This document shows positions 11,751 through 22,800 of a stretch of 64,000 nucleotides of DNA, one piece after another. The stretch comes from Desmodesmus armatus (taxonomy: Eukaryota > Chlorophyta > Chlorophyceae > Sphaeropleales > Scenedesmaceae). The DNA lies in assembly GCA_007449985.2 (NCBI GenBank), contig VIIQ02000589.1:248001-312000 (forward strand), in the 5' to 3' direction. Under the pieces are notes generated by a model. It was not told where the DNA came from, did no database searches, and was given only the letters and a program-made list of their open reading frames with translations. Numbering within the stretch: position 1 is the first letter of the stretch; each line of letters starts with the position of its first letter. A program made the translations under genes and the position numbers.

Positions 11751-11880
11751 GACTACAATCACCCGATCAAGGTGCACTGCACAGGCTGGCAGGTATAGGC
11801 ACCCAGGGCCAGGTGACAGTAGGGTACAGCCAGAACCCGGCTGACACCATACCTACACTGTGCAGTGACCCTGCACTACA
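11751..11880 (-). repeat. LTR-like segment at the 5' end of the retroelement
   Basis: The last 121 bases are identical to 9489-9609, with weaker similarity for nine more bases inward. This is the start of the LTR on the minus strand; the rest of this LTR copy is missing. Confidence 0.75.
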
Positions 11881-11884
11881 TGCA

Positions 11885-13810
11885 TGCACAGGTTTGACAG
11901 TGCTGTTGGCTCTCTATATGCAGTGGAGAGTGAATGACTGCACATGCTTTTCCCAGGTGTGTCGCAATGGCAGTGGGGTGTTCATGGCTTTGTCAAGGCA
12001 GCTTGAATGAGTGACTGCAGCTTGGATAGCGGATTGGAACACGAAGTTCCGCTTTGGCAGCATCATGCCACATGATTTGTCCACATTGACACTATTGGGC
12101 GCGCTGCTTACACTCTCGTCACAGTCTGCACCCACCCACAAGCACCACAGCGCCCCCCCCCCCCCCCCCCCGGAACGATATGCAGAGTGACGTATGTTCA
12201 AGAAGGCATCCGAGCCTGATGACTTGCACAGGCCTTCCTGCAGAACACAATGTATGCATACAACACATGCACAAATCAATCAAGCTGGGAAAGGCGCTGA
12301 GGTCAGACCTTTTGCTTGTGCCAGTACTCGAGCATCAAATGCGCAAATTCTGTTGCCAATGACTGCCACAGCTTGTGGTGCTGTCCAAGCATGAAGGTAG
12401 AGTAAATGCAGCAACAGTCAGACGGTTGCACATTTGAGCAGGGCAGGTTACTGTGAACTTCACACTTTGGGGCCCACCCCGTACCAGGGCAGACACACCC
12501 ATCACTGGATGACACTTTAGAGAGCACTGCATTCGCTGTCAGGTCTGTGTTTGCATGACAGGGGCGATGTTCACTCTGTCACATGCAATCACAACATATC
12601 ACTGCTCAACAAACAGTGGATCCCTCACCAATTTAATTCAATTGACAGTGTGAAAACCCTGGTGCTTGGACTGTAACACTGCACAAATTGCAACTGGTCA
12701 GGCAATTTACACATCACGATCTGGAACAGCTTGAGCACGCCCTGCCTTGGGTGTTACATATGTGATCACAGTTACACCGCTTGCTGGTTGGTGCTGGCCC
12801 TTGTGTCGTCAGCACCACCAAAATTTTGACACCACACACCACAAGCTGAGCAATCTGCCAGCCTCAACATACATGCTCCACAATTCTGCACGCATGCTCA
12901 CAAGCAGGCTCAGGCTAGGCTAGTGGCTGGATACTAGCTAGCTTATACTAGCTAGCTTCAGCAAAATGCACTCGATTCAAAAACCAGGTCAATCCACACA
13001 GCGTCGTCGCATAAAGCATGCACGACCTGAAACACCACCCAGCCCAACACCCACTCAGCTGAACATAACACAGCACAGAGCAGTGCAGCTTAGGGCATAA
13101 CCTTGCATGCTGTGCATGCGACAGTGACTGCGATACCGTCTCAAGCTCATGGACAAGTGCCAAGGGGTGTGTGCAATTGCTCTTCAATGATGCAAAGGGC
13201 AGCAAGCACCAAGCAGTGACATGCCATGCCAAGCGCTGAGCACAGCAGATAAGTACGTCACGAGCACAAGAAAGCTGTGCAATGATACAGCAGCCCTGGG
13301 TAATAGGGTGCTGGTGATTGCAATTGCAAGCGCTTGCAACACAAGATGTGATGCATGCACAATAATAGCAGTATCGGCAAATGCACGGCTGCTGCCTGCT
13401 GGTGAGTGACCAACGCAGGACAGGCAGCTTCTTTCATTGCGCATGTCTGACAATATGGCTAAAGTTGTGACACCACACCCCAGTGCCCATCCCTTCCTGA
13501 TAAGCCTGAGCCAAGTACACATGCATCAGCCCTCCTGCACTGCAGCAAACACACTGCCAAGTCATACACACACAAAGTCTGCCTTCAGCAGACAGCTTCA
13601 AACCAGCACAAACGTTTTGCAGCCAGCACAGTGAGGACAGTCTCAAGGTCAGAAGTACAACAGGCGTCCTGACCTGTGCAATCCATGTATACCCCCATCT
13701 GCCAACATCAGTATCTGCTGCAATCAAACAGCTGCAATGGCAGTGGAGTTAGCTGTCACTGTGGCCACTACCAGAGTCAGAAAAGCCACTGTTGCACGCG
13801 AGGTTCGTGC
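11885..13810. other. Intergenic region with a poly-C tract
   Basis: No gene was recognised here. A poly-C run of about 18 lies near 12154-12172. Around 12930-12960 the word ACTAGCTAGCTT is repeated with a short spacer. The part next to 13811 is probably the 3' UTR of the minus-strand pathogen-related-protein gene. Confidence 0.6.
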
Positions 13811-16230
13811 CTAACCGTGTAAGAAAGGGCACTTTCCACCCTTGCCCAGATCCTCCAGGAAGGGAGTGGGGTCATAGAAGATCTCCAACTGGGACACCTG
13901 CACATGGGAAGGAGCAGCACGGACATCCACACACCAAGTAATGAGCCAAACGTGTTTGCTCTGCCGTTCAATTTATATAGGCAACTGGTAAGTGCATGGC
14001 ACTGCCGTGTCAAGAATTGGTGAGCCACTGGATCAAACGATGAATCGCATGCCTAGTTGCAGCACTTACCTTGAGTTCGTCTGTGACTGTTGCAATGGCC
14101 ATGCCATACATCTCAATTGTCTCTCCTGTGGGCTCATGGCCTGCATAAAGGCCCTTGAACACACCCCAGTGCCTCCACCTGCACATACACAGCAGGTGCA
14201 TGAAACCATCAGCTGCAACCCTCCCTACCCATGTCATTCTGATGTTGTGTTTCAACAAGTACAGGTGTCACTTGTGACGGGACCCAAATGATGCGGCATA
14301 ATGTCCGTGCCGTGTTGATTGTACCCAGGGCTTGATGTGCAATGCATGTTGGTGCGCGCACATGATAGCTTCGGCCATGGTGCAGACGCCTGTGGTTGTT
14401 GCGGCCACCGGGCAACACTGGTTGGCTACACTGGTTGGCTGTCTTGGCTAGCTGACAGTAAGCCTCTGAGAAAATTTGTAGATTTCACTCAACGCCGTAT
14501 CATCGTATTGCCATGATGGCTGCTGGCCTGTAGGCTGCCTGCTGGCTATGCCGGCAGTAGTATCTGTTGAGACTTACTTGAAGGTGACCTTGGGTGGGCC
14601 TGACAGAACATCCAGGCACTCCCATGCAAAGCCGTCAGGGAAGGCCTGCGCACAACACCACAGCACACTTGTCGCATCCTGTTGTGACGCTAACCAGGAT
14701 CTTGGGCATAGGTTGAGTATGCACAGCACGCAGCACGTGTGTAAGCCTTAGACTGAGTCGATTCCAAGGACCACAGTCTTACCTCCAGCAAGCCGGATTC
14801 AATCTACTCCATTCGATGGCATTGGACTCAACGAGTCAGCGCAGGCCTTCCCATATGATATTATTTTGTGCCCCCCCCCCCCCCCCCGGCCCCTGTCTTC
14901 AAGCTTAGTGTGTTACACGCATGCATTCCCTCTGCCAACACGCACCCTGACCCCCACCCCCACACTCACAACTCCACACCCTCACACTCACACCCCCCCC
15001 CCCCACACTAACAACCCCACACACCCCACACTCACCCCCCCCCCCCTAACAAACCCACACCACCCCAAACTCACAACCCCGCACCCCCACACTCACCCCC
15101 ACCCCCACCCCCCACACTGACACCCACACACACCCCCACACTCACACCACCCCTCACCTCCTTGAAGGCGTCATGTGATGACTCAAAGCTGAAGTTCTGG
15201 CTGGTGTAGGATGAGTCGTTGATCAGCACATTGTAGGAGCCGCGCTGAATAAGCTCAGCGGTGTTGATGGGGGTGCTGCCGTTCTGGGAGTACTTGAAGT
15301 CAGGGGTGAAGATCTTGATGTACTCTGGCTTGGTCTGTGATACACACATACACAGCTCGACATGGCAGCAAGTCATGTCCAGTGCGGTAACAGGGAAGTT
15401 GGTGCCACCAAAATGTGACATGTTCAATTAGCCTGCACGCCTGCACCAGCTGGTGGCTGCATCCAATCCTTGGACAGAAGGTGGAGATGTGCTGCCCTGC
15501 AGAGCTGTAGTTTCTGAAAGACGGCGTGTTCAGAGCCTGCATTGGATGAGACTCTCAAAGCCCTCAAACAGTCTCAGATGCCAGGTCAGTTCCTTCAGGC
15601 CCAAGGGTCTCGTTGCATCCTAGGCTCGCTTGAAAGCGCTTCCTGAGCCAGGCAACACCAAGGTGCCCCACCCCTACCACCACTCGTTCCTCTTGCTTAG
15701 ACAAGGCTCACCCCAGCTTGTCGTGCTCAGCACTCCCCGAAGCCCCAGATCAAGAGGATTGGGTGACAGGATCAGCAGCGATTCTGGCCAAGCTCATCCA
15801 TTATCCGTATCTTGGGCAACTTAGGGCACTGCTGCCGCTGCTGCTGCTAGGGAATATTCTGTTAGGGTGGGACTGAAGGCCACATCCCCCCCTCAACACG
15901 CACTTTGTGGCTGATCTCCATCTCCAGGGTCTTGACAACAGACTCCACCAGAGACTCCAGGGAGTCTGCTGCCCAGTTGCGTGTCTTGCCTGCCAGATAG
16001 GTCTGGTTCACAACTGTGTAGTCAGGCTTGCCATTCCTCCAGACGTGGTCAGGCTCTCCATCGAGGTAGTTCCTCTGTGGGACGTGTGCCTCTGCCTGTG
16101 CAACCTTAGCTACTACAGAAGGAGCACTGCGGCGGAGGGCCAATGTGGGGGCCACTTTGGCAGCAGAAACCCCAGTAGATGCCTTGTGCTGAGCTGCGGA
16201 GGGAAAGTGCGAATTAAGTGTGCACAACAT
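13811..16230 (-). CDS. Pathogen-related protein family (SnoaL-like) with N-terminal extension
   Basis: Five exons on the minus strand join in phase: 15904-16230, 15158-15334, 14578-14645, 14070-14178, 13811-13897, giving 255 residues. The protein resembles the plant pathogen-related protein (barley PRP type): RNYLDGEPDHVWRNGKPDY, then NWAADSLESLVESVVKTLEM, RGSYNVLIN, AFPDGFAWECLDVLSGPP, WRHWGVFKG, and a C-terminal FYDPTPFLEDLGKGG. In plants these are small NTF2/SnoaL-fold proteins of unclear biochemical role, some induced by stress. The first 50 residues are rich in Ala, Ser, Val and basic residues with few acids, which fits an organelle transit peptide; ATG 16230 was chosen because it starts this region. 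The 512-bp second intron-side gap (14646-15157) is filled with C- and CA-rich simple sequence. Confidence 0.78.
14866..15150. repeat. C-rich / CA-rich simple sequence in intron
   Basis: The intron 14646-15157 contains a C15 run followed by about 230 bases of mixed CCCCACACTCACA-type sequence. The plus strand is nearly free of G. Confidence 0.9.
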
Positions 16231-17368
16231 GCTGGCTATGCGAGTAATGTGCGTTGGATGGACTGGATTGGATTTGGAATGATACCAGCACAGATCAGCG
16301 AGAAACAACCCTGCTGTGAAGTGCGACAATGCCGATGCGCTATGCTATTGTGACGATAGTACGTAAGGGTGGTATGGTGTCTGTGTACGTGGATTGTAGA
16401 TAGAAGGATTGGACGCGTTGGAGGTTGGTCAACCCACGTTTGACCGCTGTAGCATCTTCAACAATCACAGCGATGAAACACCGACAAGACACCGCATGAT
16501 CACTTCTGAGCCCCTTTCTGAGCTGACAACGCGGTCCTATGACACCGGACAGGACTGGGTGGAAGCAGTACAGCACCTGCGCATGCCATATCATCCAACA
16601 ATACAATTTGCAGTTGCAATCTGTCCAACAGGACTGCGTCAACTGCTGTGATGACTTACGAGCTACAAACTACAGTTAAATAGAGTGGGGCCTGCTCGAA
16701 TATGAATTGATGCGCACCGTTGCTCAGCATGCACACAGTGTCTCCGGAAAAGTGCAGGATCCTGCACTTGCAGCCGATGGCAAGCCGCATCAGCTGCGAG
16801 GGCATCTTTGCCCATAATGCGCGCAAGCCCACCAGAACCCCACAAGCACTGCCAAAGATGCGCTGGCAGCAACTCACCTAGCAGCATGCCACAGCGGCTG
16901 TGCTGTGCTGCAAAGTGCATGCATCGCAGTTGAGTTGAAGGAAATGTATGACAACAGGGAGACATGCTGTGCTTTTTGTGCTGCCAGGGTTTTTTTTTTG
17001 TGCTGGCAGCCGTCTTCTGCAGTGCATGCAAATCTCAACAGGCATCATGCATGTTGCAGACACGCTCTACAGGCCTTCATGCAGGCAAACTGGTGCTGTA
17101 CTTGCAGCGCGCCACAGTGTATCTGGGTGACATACACTCTGTATCTGAGTGCGTTGGTGACACAAGCCATTTGATCTGTTTCAACCTTGTTCAAGCTTGG
17201 CAGTCATGGCATGAATGGCTCCCGTTTGTGGTGTGGGCCCAGCGCCATGCTTCACACATGGCATGCTTGGCGCTAGACAGTTGTAACACCTGCAGCCAAG
17301 GCGTGTGTAGGGCCCCTGCTGCACCCTGCGCTAGTATTACGAGCGCTAGATGCTTGATGGGTGTCATG
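16231..17368. other. Intergenic region without recognisable genes
   Basis: I see no coding sequence with family resemblance. The part next to 16230 should hold the promoter of the pathogen-related-protein gene. A T10 run lies near 16990. Confidence 0.5.
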
Positions 17369-17433
17369 GGGTCGCCACCAAGGTGGCCGCCTCCTGCGGC
17401 AGGAGGTAACATTGGGATATATGGCGGCGACCC
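17369..17433. repeat. Compact inverted-repeat cluster (three-way-junction potential)
   Basis: An outer pair GGGTCGCC ... GGCGACCC encloses two inner stems: CCACC-AA-GGTGG and CCTCCTGC-G-GCAGGAGG. The whole unit is about 65 bp. It does not fit tRNA geometry. Confidence 0.6.
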
Positions 17434-17924
17434 TAACACAGGCATGCACAGGTAACCCACAGTGCCCTGATCCAACCTTGCCTGATGCAGCACACAGCAT
17501 GAGGTCGCCTGAATGATGGCTGGGACAGAAGATGCTTGCTGTTGGGTGTATTTGCTGGGAGCAGTAGTGAGTTCCTTGCGGTCTGGGCCCTATTAGTTGC
17601 AACCAACTCAATTGAGCTCAGCAGGCCTGATCAGACGATGCTGCACCAACATTGACAGCCGCAACACCACACATCAGTCTGCCAAAGTGTGTCACATGCA
17701 TGCTGTCTCAACTGCCAGCGCCACCATGTATATCCTGCAGCTTGAAACTAGGCACAAGGGGGGCGGAGAGTCTTGGCTAGTTGGTTTGGATGCCACCCTC
17801 ACCACAATGCAACTCTCACGGCACTGCATATCGGCGCCATGGAAGGATCGAACTTCCACCACAGGGGCTTGTCGCCCTCGTGTGGCTACCAACCAGGCAG
17901 GGCCAAACTTACCTTTGTTATTCA

Positions 17925-18963
17925 AAGCCCCTACACACCCAGGGCCGTGAGCCTCACGCCCGGCCGGTGCAAGCGGGAAGTGTTCAACGTAATAAAGCCC
18001 CCCCCCCCCCCCCGCCTAAAAAGCTATAAGCCCCTTCACACCCAGGGCCGTGAGGCAGGTGCAGTAGCGGGGCTAGGGAAGTGTCCATCGTAAAAGAGCC
18101 CCCCCCCCAAAAAAGCTATAAGCCCCTACACACCCAGGGCCGTGAGGCGGGTGCAGAAGCGGGCTAGGGAAGTGTCCAACATGAAGAGCCCCCCCCCCTA
18201 CAAAGCTATAAGCCCCTACGCTCTTTCACTGCCTGCTTGTCTGCGTCAGCATGTGCATGTGCGTTCTTGGCCGCGCATCCGTTCGATTTATGCCTTGTGC
18301 GTGTTTCATGTTAACACAGCTTGTGTGCCACAGGTGGTTGGGCTGTCTTGAGTAGGATTGGTGGCGCCTTGAGTTACAAGGGTGGGACATGGATTGGGTC
18401 CCGGGGCTTGCATCGGGTTGGCTGGGTCCTTGAGGCCTCTTTGTAACGAACACTGACTGACTGACTGACCTACACACCCAGGGCCGTGAGGCGGGTGCAG
18501 TAGCGGGGCTAAGGAAGTGTCCATCGTAAAAGAGCCCCCCCCCCCCAAGCTATAAGCCCCTACACACCCAGGGCCGTGAGGCGGGTGCAGTAGCGGGGCT
18601 AAGGAAGTGTCCATCGTAAAAGAGCCCCCCCCCCAAGCTATAAGCCCCTACACACCCATGGCCGTGAGGCGGGTGCAGTAGCGGGGCTAAGGGAGTGTCC
18701 ATCGTAAAAGAGCCCCCCCCAAAGCTATAAGCCCCTACACACCCAGGGCCGTGAGGCGGGTGCAGTAGCGGGGCTAGGGAAGTGTCCAACATGAAGAGCC
18801 CCCCCTAAAAAGCTATAAGCCCCTACACACCCAGGGCCGTGAGGCGGGTGCAGAAGCGGGCTAGGGAAGTGTCCAACATGAAGAGCCCCCCCCCTACAAA
18901 CCTAAACGCCCCTACACACCCAGGGCCATGAGGCGGGTGCAGTAGCGGGGCTAGGGAAGTGTC
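17925..18963. repeat. About nine-copy satellite array, unit about 88 bp with variable poly-C
   Basis: Units begin near AAGCTATAAGCCCCTACACA, continue CCCAGGGCCGTGAGGCGGGT, and end in AAGAGC followed by a C run of 6 to about 16. Unit starts are near 17925, 18021, 18113, 18469, 18547, 18635, 18721, 18810 and 18899. The first and last units are the most diverged. One unit is split by a 249-bp insertion (18220-18468). Confidence 0.9.
18220..18468. mobile_element. 249-bp insertion inside a satellite unit
   Basis: The satellite unit breaks after CCTAC (18215-18219) and resumes with the same CCTAC (18469-18473), so the insert is flanked by a 5-bp direct repeat. The insert ends in a GACT tandem. I see no terminal inverted repeat and no coding frame, so its class is unknown. 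Confidence 0.5.
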
Positions 18964-19818
18964 TCCAGCCCCTGCTGTCTGTTTACATCGCACCCAGCCC
19001 CAATATGCACACCAGGCAGACATCAGCTGCTATATGATGTACCCGAAGTATATTTGTACCCACCTGAGCAAGTCGTGAACCTCCAGCATCCTGCTGCCCG
19101 TCCCTCAGTCTGGCCCGTCTACTGCAGTAGCAGCTGCTTTTGCTCTGTCCTGCTGAGGCTGGCTCGTAGCTACCCCCAGCGTGCATGATAGGACTCTAGA
19201 TGTGGCAGGAATAAAACGAGGTGCAGCGCGGGGTCAGGGTCGATGCCAACAGGGGAAAAGAGCTCACGGAAGCTGCTGTTGTTGGCCTGCTTTCGCCAGG
19301 ATGCCTGCGAACTAAAAGGAGCCCATCGTAGCATCTACGCTCACCTTCAATGTCGTATATCACTGCTCGTGTGGTGCAAGCCCTCTGTTTTCCCAAGTTC
19401 CTGCTGTGTCAACAACGGGCCATGGTTTCATCGCCTCAACAGCATACGGACTAACCAAAGTATCACGAACGACCAACATAGGTGCAGTAGAGCAGACTGA
19501 GTTGTCAGGACTGGCCAGGACATGTCGCCTCTGCCTTTTTGTCAAGAATGGGCTGCTACAGCCGTAAACCCAAACCCCAGTTCCGAGCTATTTCAGCATG
19601 GACGGAAGCATGCAAAGAGTTGTAAACATCATCATCATACCGGTTCCTTCCACATTGCCCTTTTTGGGACCATCACCATGCTGCTTCCCTCGCCGATACA
19701 TGTACCGTATACGTAGGGCTGGCGGAAGGAGGCCTGGCCCTCTTTGCAGAAGGAGTGACGAAAAGTCTACAAGTTCAAGCATGTTGTGTGCTGTGCTGTG
19801 CTGCGCTGCGCACAGCCG
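18964..19818. other. Region between satellite array and CDK11 3' end
   Basis: No gene was recognised. The right part is probably the 3' UTR of the minus-strand CDK11-like gene, whose stop codon is at 19819-19821. Confidence 0.5.
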
Positions 19819-22800
19819 TCACATCTTGAACCCTGCGGGTCCCACCGCCCCAGGGCTGGGCCTGTGCAGCTTGTCCCGGTAGCCGTCTGCTGCAGAGCTC
19901 TGCTGGTGGCGAGGCAGGAATGAGGGCATCAGCGCAGGGGTCACGGGCCGGGGGGCTTCTTGAAACCACCTGTGTGTGTGTAAGGGGGGGGGGGCAGCAG
20001 GAGGGACCGCAGACAGTCAGCATGAAAGTAAAGTTGAGCCACCCGATGTACATGTCATGGGACGATGTCATGGATGATGTCATGGGACGATTTCATCAAG
20101 AGCAGTCCCACTTCCAACACACTTCATGTCAAGCAGACATCCTGAGTGCATAAACACCCAAGTCAGTAGCTGATAACACAACAGTAGCTCATAACGCAAC
20201 AACATTCCAAAAGCATGGACGAGTTAACCACAGCAGTCTCAGTGGCAAGGAAGTGTCACCTGTGTTTGAGTGCCTCCTCTGCCGTGATGCGCCGCGCAGG
20301 GTTCATCTCCAGCAGCTTGGACAGCAGGTCAAAGCCAGCATCACTCAACACAGGCGCTGAGCCCCCAAAGAACACCGTGGGGAACTTGCTGCGCAGCTGA
20401 CTCTCCTGAGGCTTCCACTGCAGGTTTTTGGAGTCCTGCAGCTGGTCCCAACCTGGCCAAGAATCCTGAGAGAATGACAGTAAGTGGATGACAATGGGGG
20501 TGAAGAGAAGAGGGAGCAGCAGTGGCAGACAGGCATGGCGGCATCAGTTTGAGGGCATTTTTGAGTCTGCAGGCCCTGACACTACACTGTCTTTGTTGGT
20601 GCAGGGCTGGAAACACATCCCCCAGCCTTGGCTGTGCTGCACAGCGACCAGCATCTTGATCAAGATTGTTTGCTGTCGGCGGGAAACACATGGTTTGCGA
20701 CAGCAGGACTAACCCCCCTACCGCTTCACAAAAAGTGCAGCTGGGCCCAACACAAGTACGCGTGCAATCCGGGGTTGCAACACCAGCCACTTGATCCGAT
20801 CCTTAGTGCTATGCTGGCTCACCTGTGTGGGTGTCCCCAGCAGTGCAAAAATCTTCTTGATCTGGTCCAGCTCACCCTTGCCCTGGAACATGGGCTCACC
20901 TGCACACAGCACACACAGCGGCCACTTGAAAACCGATGGTCAAGTCTCTTGGGCACTTGACACAGCCCACACACCACAGTAGGTATGGCATCTGTGCAAC
21001 TCCATGTCAGTTCACTTCACGCATGGGTTTCTGGTTGCCTGACCCACAGGCTATGAAGAGCCTCCCATTCCCACCCCTTCACCCACACACTCTACACTCC
21101 ATATATTCCCTTTCCTTCCTGCCTTCACTCAGCCACTTTCACCCCTTCACATGCACACTCTCTACACTCCATATCCCTTTCCCCTCCCCCCATCACTTAC
21201 CCACTCCCACCCTTTTACCCGCACACTTTACATTGCATTCCCAGTTCCCCCTCCCCCCAACCACTCACCCAGCAGCAGCTCCCCCATGATGCAGCCCACA
21301 CTCCACATGTCCAGGGCTGTCTCATACTGGGGGTCACCCAGTAGACGCTCAATGGCACGGTACCACAGAGTCACAACCTGAAGGAGCACAGCAACAGACC
21401 AACAGCATGGTGCTGCATCAGCATACTGATTCATGAGCAAGGCATGATGGCCTTGTGGCCAGTAGAGTTGGTGACAAAATGGAAAGTAGCACCTGGCTTT
21501 GAGCCAACACATGGTATACCCTGTCTGTGAGCAACTCATATTCCCACCCCTTACGCCACTCCACCAGGACCGACACTTCCGTGTGAACCACAAAGCAGGC
21601 CCTCCATGCCTCAGATGCCCACTTTCGCTGTACAGGAGGTCTGAGCATCTGGGCATAGCTTCTGCACACGCTGCCTGTCCTCGTATGTTACGAACAGCAA
21701 GTGTCAAATTGCATCACTAGCCTCTTACGGCACACCACCAACCCTGACCAGTCCTGATAACAACTACCAAACCAAGCTCACCATGGGTGTGTAGGGGCTC
21801 AGCGGGTCACCAAACTGCCTGGCCAGCCCAAAGTCACAGATCTTGAGCTGCCCACTGTTGCTGTACAGCAGGTTTGAGGTCTTTAGGTCTCTGTGTAGGA
21901 CCCATCTGTGGTGCAGGAAGGCCACGCCCTCCAGCAGCTGCTGCATGAGACACTTGATCTGACCTATGCTGAACTGCTGCGCCTGCAAGGAACAGCCAGC
22001 AAGATGGAACAGTGTGCAAGAGACTTAGCAGCAACCAGAAGTGTGAAAAGCAAGGGCGACAGCAGCAAAGGGTTGCACGTACAGGACGCCAGGGGGTGTG
22101 GCACCAACAAACACCATCGATGAATGAGATTGGCATGCCAACATGCATGTGACCTAAAAGGCAGGAGTGACAGAGTACTGCTGCCAGCTGTGCTGCCGCT
22201 GCTGCTGCTGCCGTCCTCACCTTTTTCGCCTTCTGCAGCTCCATGACATATTTGAGGTCGTGTTCCACATACTCCATCACCATGAAGATGCCGTCACGAC
22301 CACCAACAACAACCTGCAGCCAAGGCGGCAACACACACACACACTAAATCAAGTTAGTAATGCCTCACGCAGAGGAAAACTGGATAAGTTCCAACCACCA
22401 TCAATGCGCAAGCGCTAAAACCATATGACATCTATACTGCACAGCCTAATCGTCTCAGACTGCTGCTGCCCAAGGTGCCAGATAAACCTCGCACAGCCCT
22501 GGCCAAGGCACCAAGCACTAGCCCTGCGTGCCACACCAACCATACTATGCGTTCACCGTCAGCGCCACCGCCGCCGCTGCCACCATCACCACAACCACAA
22601 CTATCACTGCAAGCCAGAGAGCCCTGCCGTCGCATGCACCCCAACCCCTGCCACTGCCTCCTCACCTCTGCCATGTTGACGATGTTGGGGTGGTGCGGGC
22701 TGAACATGATACCATAATCAACACCACCCGTCACCACCACCACCACCACCACCACCACCACCACCTACTCACCGCCAGCCAGATACGCGTGCCGTCCTGT

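Larger units (their letters stand above)
8931..11880 (-). mobile_element. Truncated Ty3/gypsy-type retroelement insertion
   Basis: The insertion is flanked by TGCA on both sides (8927-8930 and 11881-11884), which fits a 4-bp target-site duplication. Read on the minus strand it begins TGTAGTGCAGGG and ends CCTCGCGCTACA, the TG...CA form of LTR ends. The right part encodes the end of an RNase H and a full integrase; reverse transcriptase and gag are missing. A 122-bp perfect repeat (9489-9610 and 11760-11881) and a 22-bp repeat (8931-8952 and 9613-9634) show how the ends were duplicated. The reading frame is broken between RNase H and integrase, so it is probably inactive. It is a genomic retrotransposon remnant, not a cellular gene. 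Confidence 0.85.

Noticed and set aside
17838..17900. tRNA-like T-arm on the minus strand (GGAAG-TTCGATC-CTTCC)
   Set aside because: The T-arm is perfect, but no matching acceptor stem, D-arm or normal anticodon loop can be built upstream, so it is at most a decayed fragment.
17925..18963. CRISPR-like array
   Set aside because: The units are contiguous tandem repeats with a homopolymer and no unique spacers, in a eukaryotic genome.
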